This document shows, piece by piece, positions 63,101-64,000 of a stretch of 64,000 nt of DNA; position 1 is the first letter of the stretch, and each line of letters begins with the position of its first letter. This DNA comes from an uncultured Bacteroidales bacterium (GTDB lineage: Bacteria > Bacteroidota > Bacteroidia > Bacteroidales > F082). Where the stretch lies: positions 186,001 through 250,000 of the forward strand of contig OMYA01000007.1 in the NCBI GenBank assembly GCA_900315175.1, in the 5' to 3' direction. The notes beneath the pieces are model-generated. The model was given only the letters and a program-made list of their open reading frames with translations. It ran no database searches and was not told the origin of the DNA. The translations under genes and the position numbers were made by a program.

Positions 63101-64000
63101 GGAGGACAGCTGATCGCAAATAACGCTATTACGGCACAGGTGCAAAAGACAATAGAGGCATCCACACACCAAGGAACAAACAAATGGTATCTTATCGCAT
63201 CGCCTGTCAGCGGACAGACGTTTGCAGGTGTCACAGGTCTCACCAGTGGCGAATATCATAACATTTACCGTTACGACGAGCCAACCAATACATGGCAGGA
63301 ATATCGTAATCCAAACAATCAGTTCTCATCGTTCGAGAATGGCCGCGGATATCTGTTCCGCACCACAAACTCAGGCTCTATCACGTTTAACGGCACCCTC
63401 AACAATGCGTCTGTAGTTTACGATCTTTCGTACACCGAAGGAGCTGGTGATTTAAAAGGTTTCAATATTATCGGCAACCCGTTCTCGCACAATATTTACA
63501 AAGGCTCAGCCGAGGGCAACGCCATCGCCAACGACTACCTTGAGGAAAAATATTGCGTGCTCAACACCGACGGCACTTGGACAATCACCAACGACAACGT
63601 GGCGATAGCTCCGGGTCAGGGTATTCTTGTGCAAGCCAAGCCAGAGGCTGGTTCGCTCGACATTACCAACAGTATGGTTGGCCCTATTGGAAACAAAGCC
63701 GACAACGACAACATCTGGTTCAGCGTCAAAAACAGCGAGTTTATGGACAAGGCCTGTGTAGAATTCCGTGATGGCCACGGCTTCAACAAGCCGACTCACT
63801 ATAATGCCGATGCCCCGATGTTCTACGTGAGATACGATGACGAAGACTTTGCCTCTGTCTGCATGCCTGACGACACCAAGGTCATCGACCTCCGCTTCGA
63901 AAACAAAAATATGAGCCAATACACTCTGACAGTCAATGCCAACGGCGACTTCAGCTATCTGCACCTCATCGACAAGGTGGCAAACAAGGACATAGACATG
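60122..64000 (+). CDS. large secreted GLUG-repeat surface protein (3' end outside window)
   Basis: ATG 60122 opens a frame with no stop for at least 1293 codons. The signal peptide ends SVWAQW (about 25). Three repeat modules of 270-280 residues follow, each beginning with an SGSGTEDNPY- or SGNGSQANPY-like motif and a W/N/I turn (WNYxxxxVN), then beta-helix turns FNGAGHTITVTNLHS, GGIVGNGEDCNIISC, KDDVSITDCLFDG. A different beta-sandwich region begins near 945 (GDWNVASNWSLGVVP) and holds ENGRGYLFRT and GFNIIGNPFSHNI. A T9SS domain is expected beyond the edge but not seen. The leader (59946-60121) is long. Confidence 0.82.
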   Translation, partial: MKHNYYFKLFLISIALFVSQSVWAQWSGNGSQANPYKINNTEDWNTLCDKVYQGNDYSNKNFELTNDITVSRCIGAIHHYFLPYEHKGSHTETLYFKGNFNGAGHTITVTNLHSLDNIDKDKNKYLAPFRFVDDVTIENLHVTGTITASDKYAGGIVGNGEDCNIISCRSSVNISSSVNGDGSHGGLVGYAKDDVSITDCLFDGSLEGPNTKCWGGFTGWAKSDLTITRCLFNPTGVTVKDNGNKTFYRSDSSRSASGHYYKQVLGTAQGTDASGMTNEELRNALGGNWEIIDEEVTSGEVVIYRVVPILHTSIAPSGSGTENDPYIIASDGNWNYISNQVNGGANTYSGKFLALTSDINVNTMIGEDESKSFRGTFDGRGHTITFSYTSKNHKCGPFRIINGATIKNLHTTGTIYTSKKNAAGLVGKSFGTCTIERCRSSVTIHSSVDGDGTDGGFIGEIENGNVTINHCLFDGKFIGTETEYCGGFIGWVDDDAEAHINNSLFNPAELNMKNSGHKTFARAEQGEDLILDKCYYKATFKDAQGTDGRSMTTDQLVTALGSTYWQNVADAALPKMNFQVTQFTGSGTEESPYIIASTANWNYLMERVNSSNSYSGKFFRLDADIDISTMVGCTLDEKNPGDSKNTYFSGTFDGNGHTLNINLVGTGSDWVAPFLALNNATIKNLNLTGTVTTNRMRPASITSFVEGTVNILNCSSSVNIISNYNSDIDAGAFVARVNTQQTLNMTGCVFTGKIIYSDSEGYEGGGLVGFTQYNANVTLTDCLFAPSEFTVTKFVTTGDVQYYHYMLVGGFGNRTFKNCYYNSVAASLISEGLQVQGKRGRSIIPNRFTTVENAATATVYNVSGLTSYGTNHGILYADTLRAGNEDDLSLTLGYTGGDKYQHTGFSASHGTLSGESNPFTFTMVDNNCIITANISFNTFKNDGDWNVASNWSLGVVPTDCDVAIANAATIPSGCTAIVDSIDMKSRASIIISDGGQLIANNAITAQVQKTIEASTHQGTNKWYLIASPVSGQTFAGVTGLTSGEYHNIYRYDEPTNTWQEYRNPNNQFSSFENGRGYLFRTTNSGSITFNGTLNNASVVYDLSYTEGAGDLKGFNIIGNPFSHNIYKGSAEGNAIANDYLEEKYCVLNTDGTWTITNDNVAIAPGQGILVQAKPEAGSLDITNSMVGPIGNKADNDNIWFSVKNSEFMDKACVEFRDGHGFNKPTHYNADAPMFYVRYDDEDFASVCMPDDTKVIDLRFENKNMSQYTLTVNANGDFSYLHLIDKVANKDIDM

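Overview
The window comes from a Bacteroidales-type Bacteroidota chromosome. Three lines of evidence support this. Most genes start 15-40 bases after a -7 box of the form TAnnTTTG rather than a Shine-Dalgarno site. Several secreted proteins end in type IX secretion (T9SS) type A sorting domains (SVYPNPA...). The family content is also typical: FeoA-FeoB fusion, DUF4292, DUF4175, EnvC-like protein, and T9SS proteins behind a cobalamin riboswitch. Two perfect parS-like palindromes flank mnmG, so this part of the chromosome is probably near the replication origin. The species cannot be named from the sequence.

Layout. 1-5.5 kb: transport and housekeeping genes (ZIP metal transporter cut by the left edge, Na/Pi cotransporter, a CPBP protease fused to an aspartic-protease-like domain, PhzF, DUF454). 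5.5-12.4 kb: an accessory patchwork of AraC regulator, secreted hydrolase, small flavoproteins, CatB-type acetyltransferase, ClbS-like and DUF1905 proteins and TfoX, mixed with decayed genes (amidohydrolase remnant, flavodoxin tail, gutted DUF1016 nuclease, small ORF with an internal stop). 12.4-15.3 kb: a leftward arsenic operon (arsR, thioredoxin-like, arsF-like, arsG-like, permease) with two matching operator palindromes. 15.4-17.1 kb: a class M sirtuin next to a macrodomain hydrolase, an ADP-ribosylation on/off pair. 17.6-19.4 kb: an OhrR-like regulator with twin operators, glutathione peroxidase and flavodoxin. 19.4-30.8 kb: condensation-like acyltransferase, pectate lyase, xylose operon (transporter, xylulokinase, isomerase), phospholipid genes, a GNAT-symporter fusion, and a membrane protein/regulator pair.

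30.8-42.7 kb: O-antigen ligase and feoAB diverge. Then comes a leftward cobalamin-riboswitch operon of two T9SS surface proteins and a tiny Cys-rich CWC protein, followed by folB and gltX. A membrane-anchored TPR/HTH regulator and a T9SS GLUG-like surface protein carry the same double CGTACCA element upstream of their promoters. 42.7-51 kb: metal permease with His-rich and HMA tail, two self-complementary hairpin repeats, DUF4175 protein, ybeY, mnmG and a methyltransferase. 51-59.7 kb: NtrY-like kinase and an envelope cluster (flippase, dut, TPR protein, DUF4292 lipoprotein, EnvC-like protein, small lipoprotein). 59.7-64 kb: tRNA-Pro and a large secreted GLUG-repeat protein running off the right edge.

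The best candidates for undescribed biology are the riboswitch-controlled surface operon, the TPR/HTH regulator with its shared operator beside a T9SS gene, and the hairpin pair whose arms differ between copies but stay self-complementary within each. No rRNA, CRISPR array, intact insertion sequence or prophage was seen.
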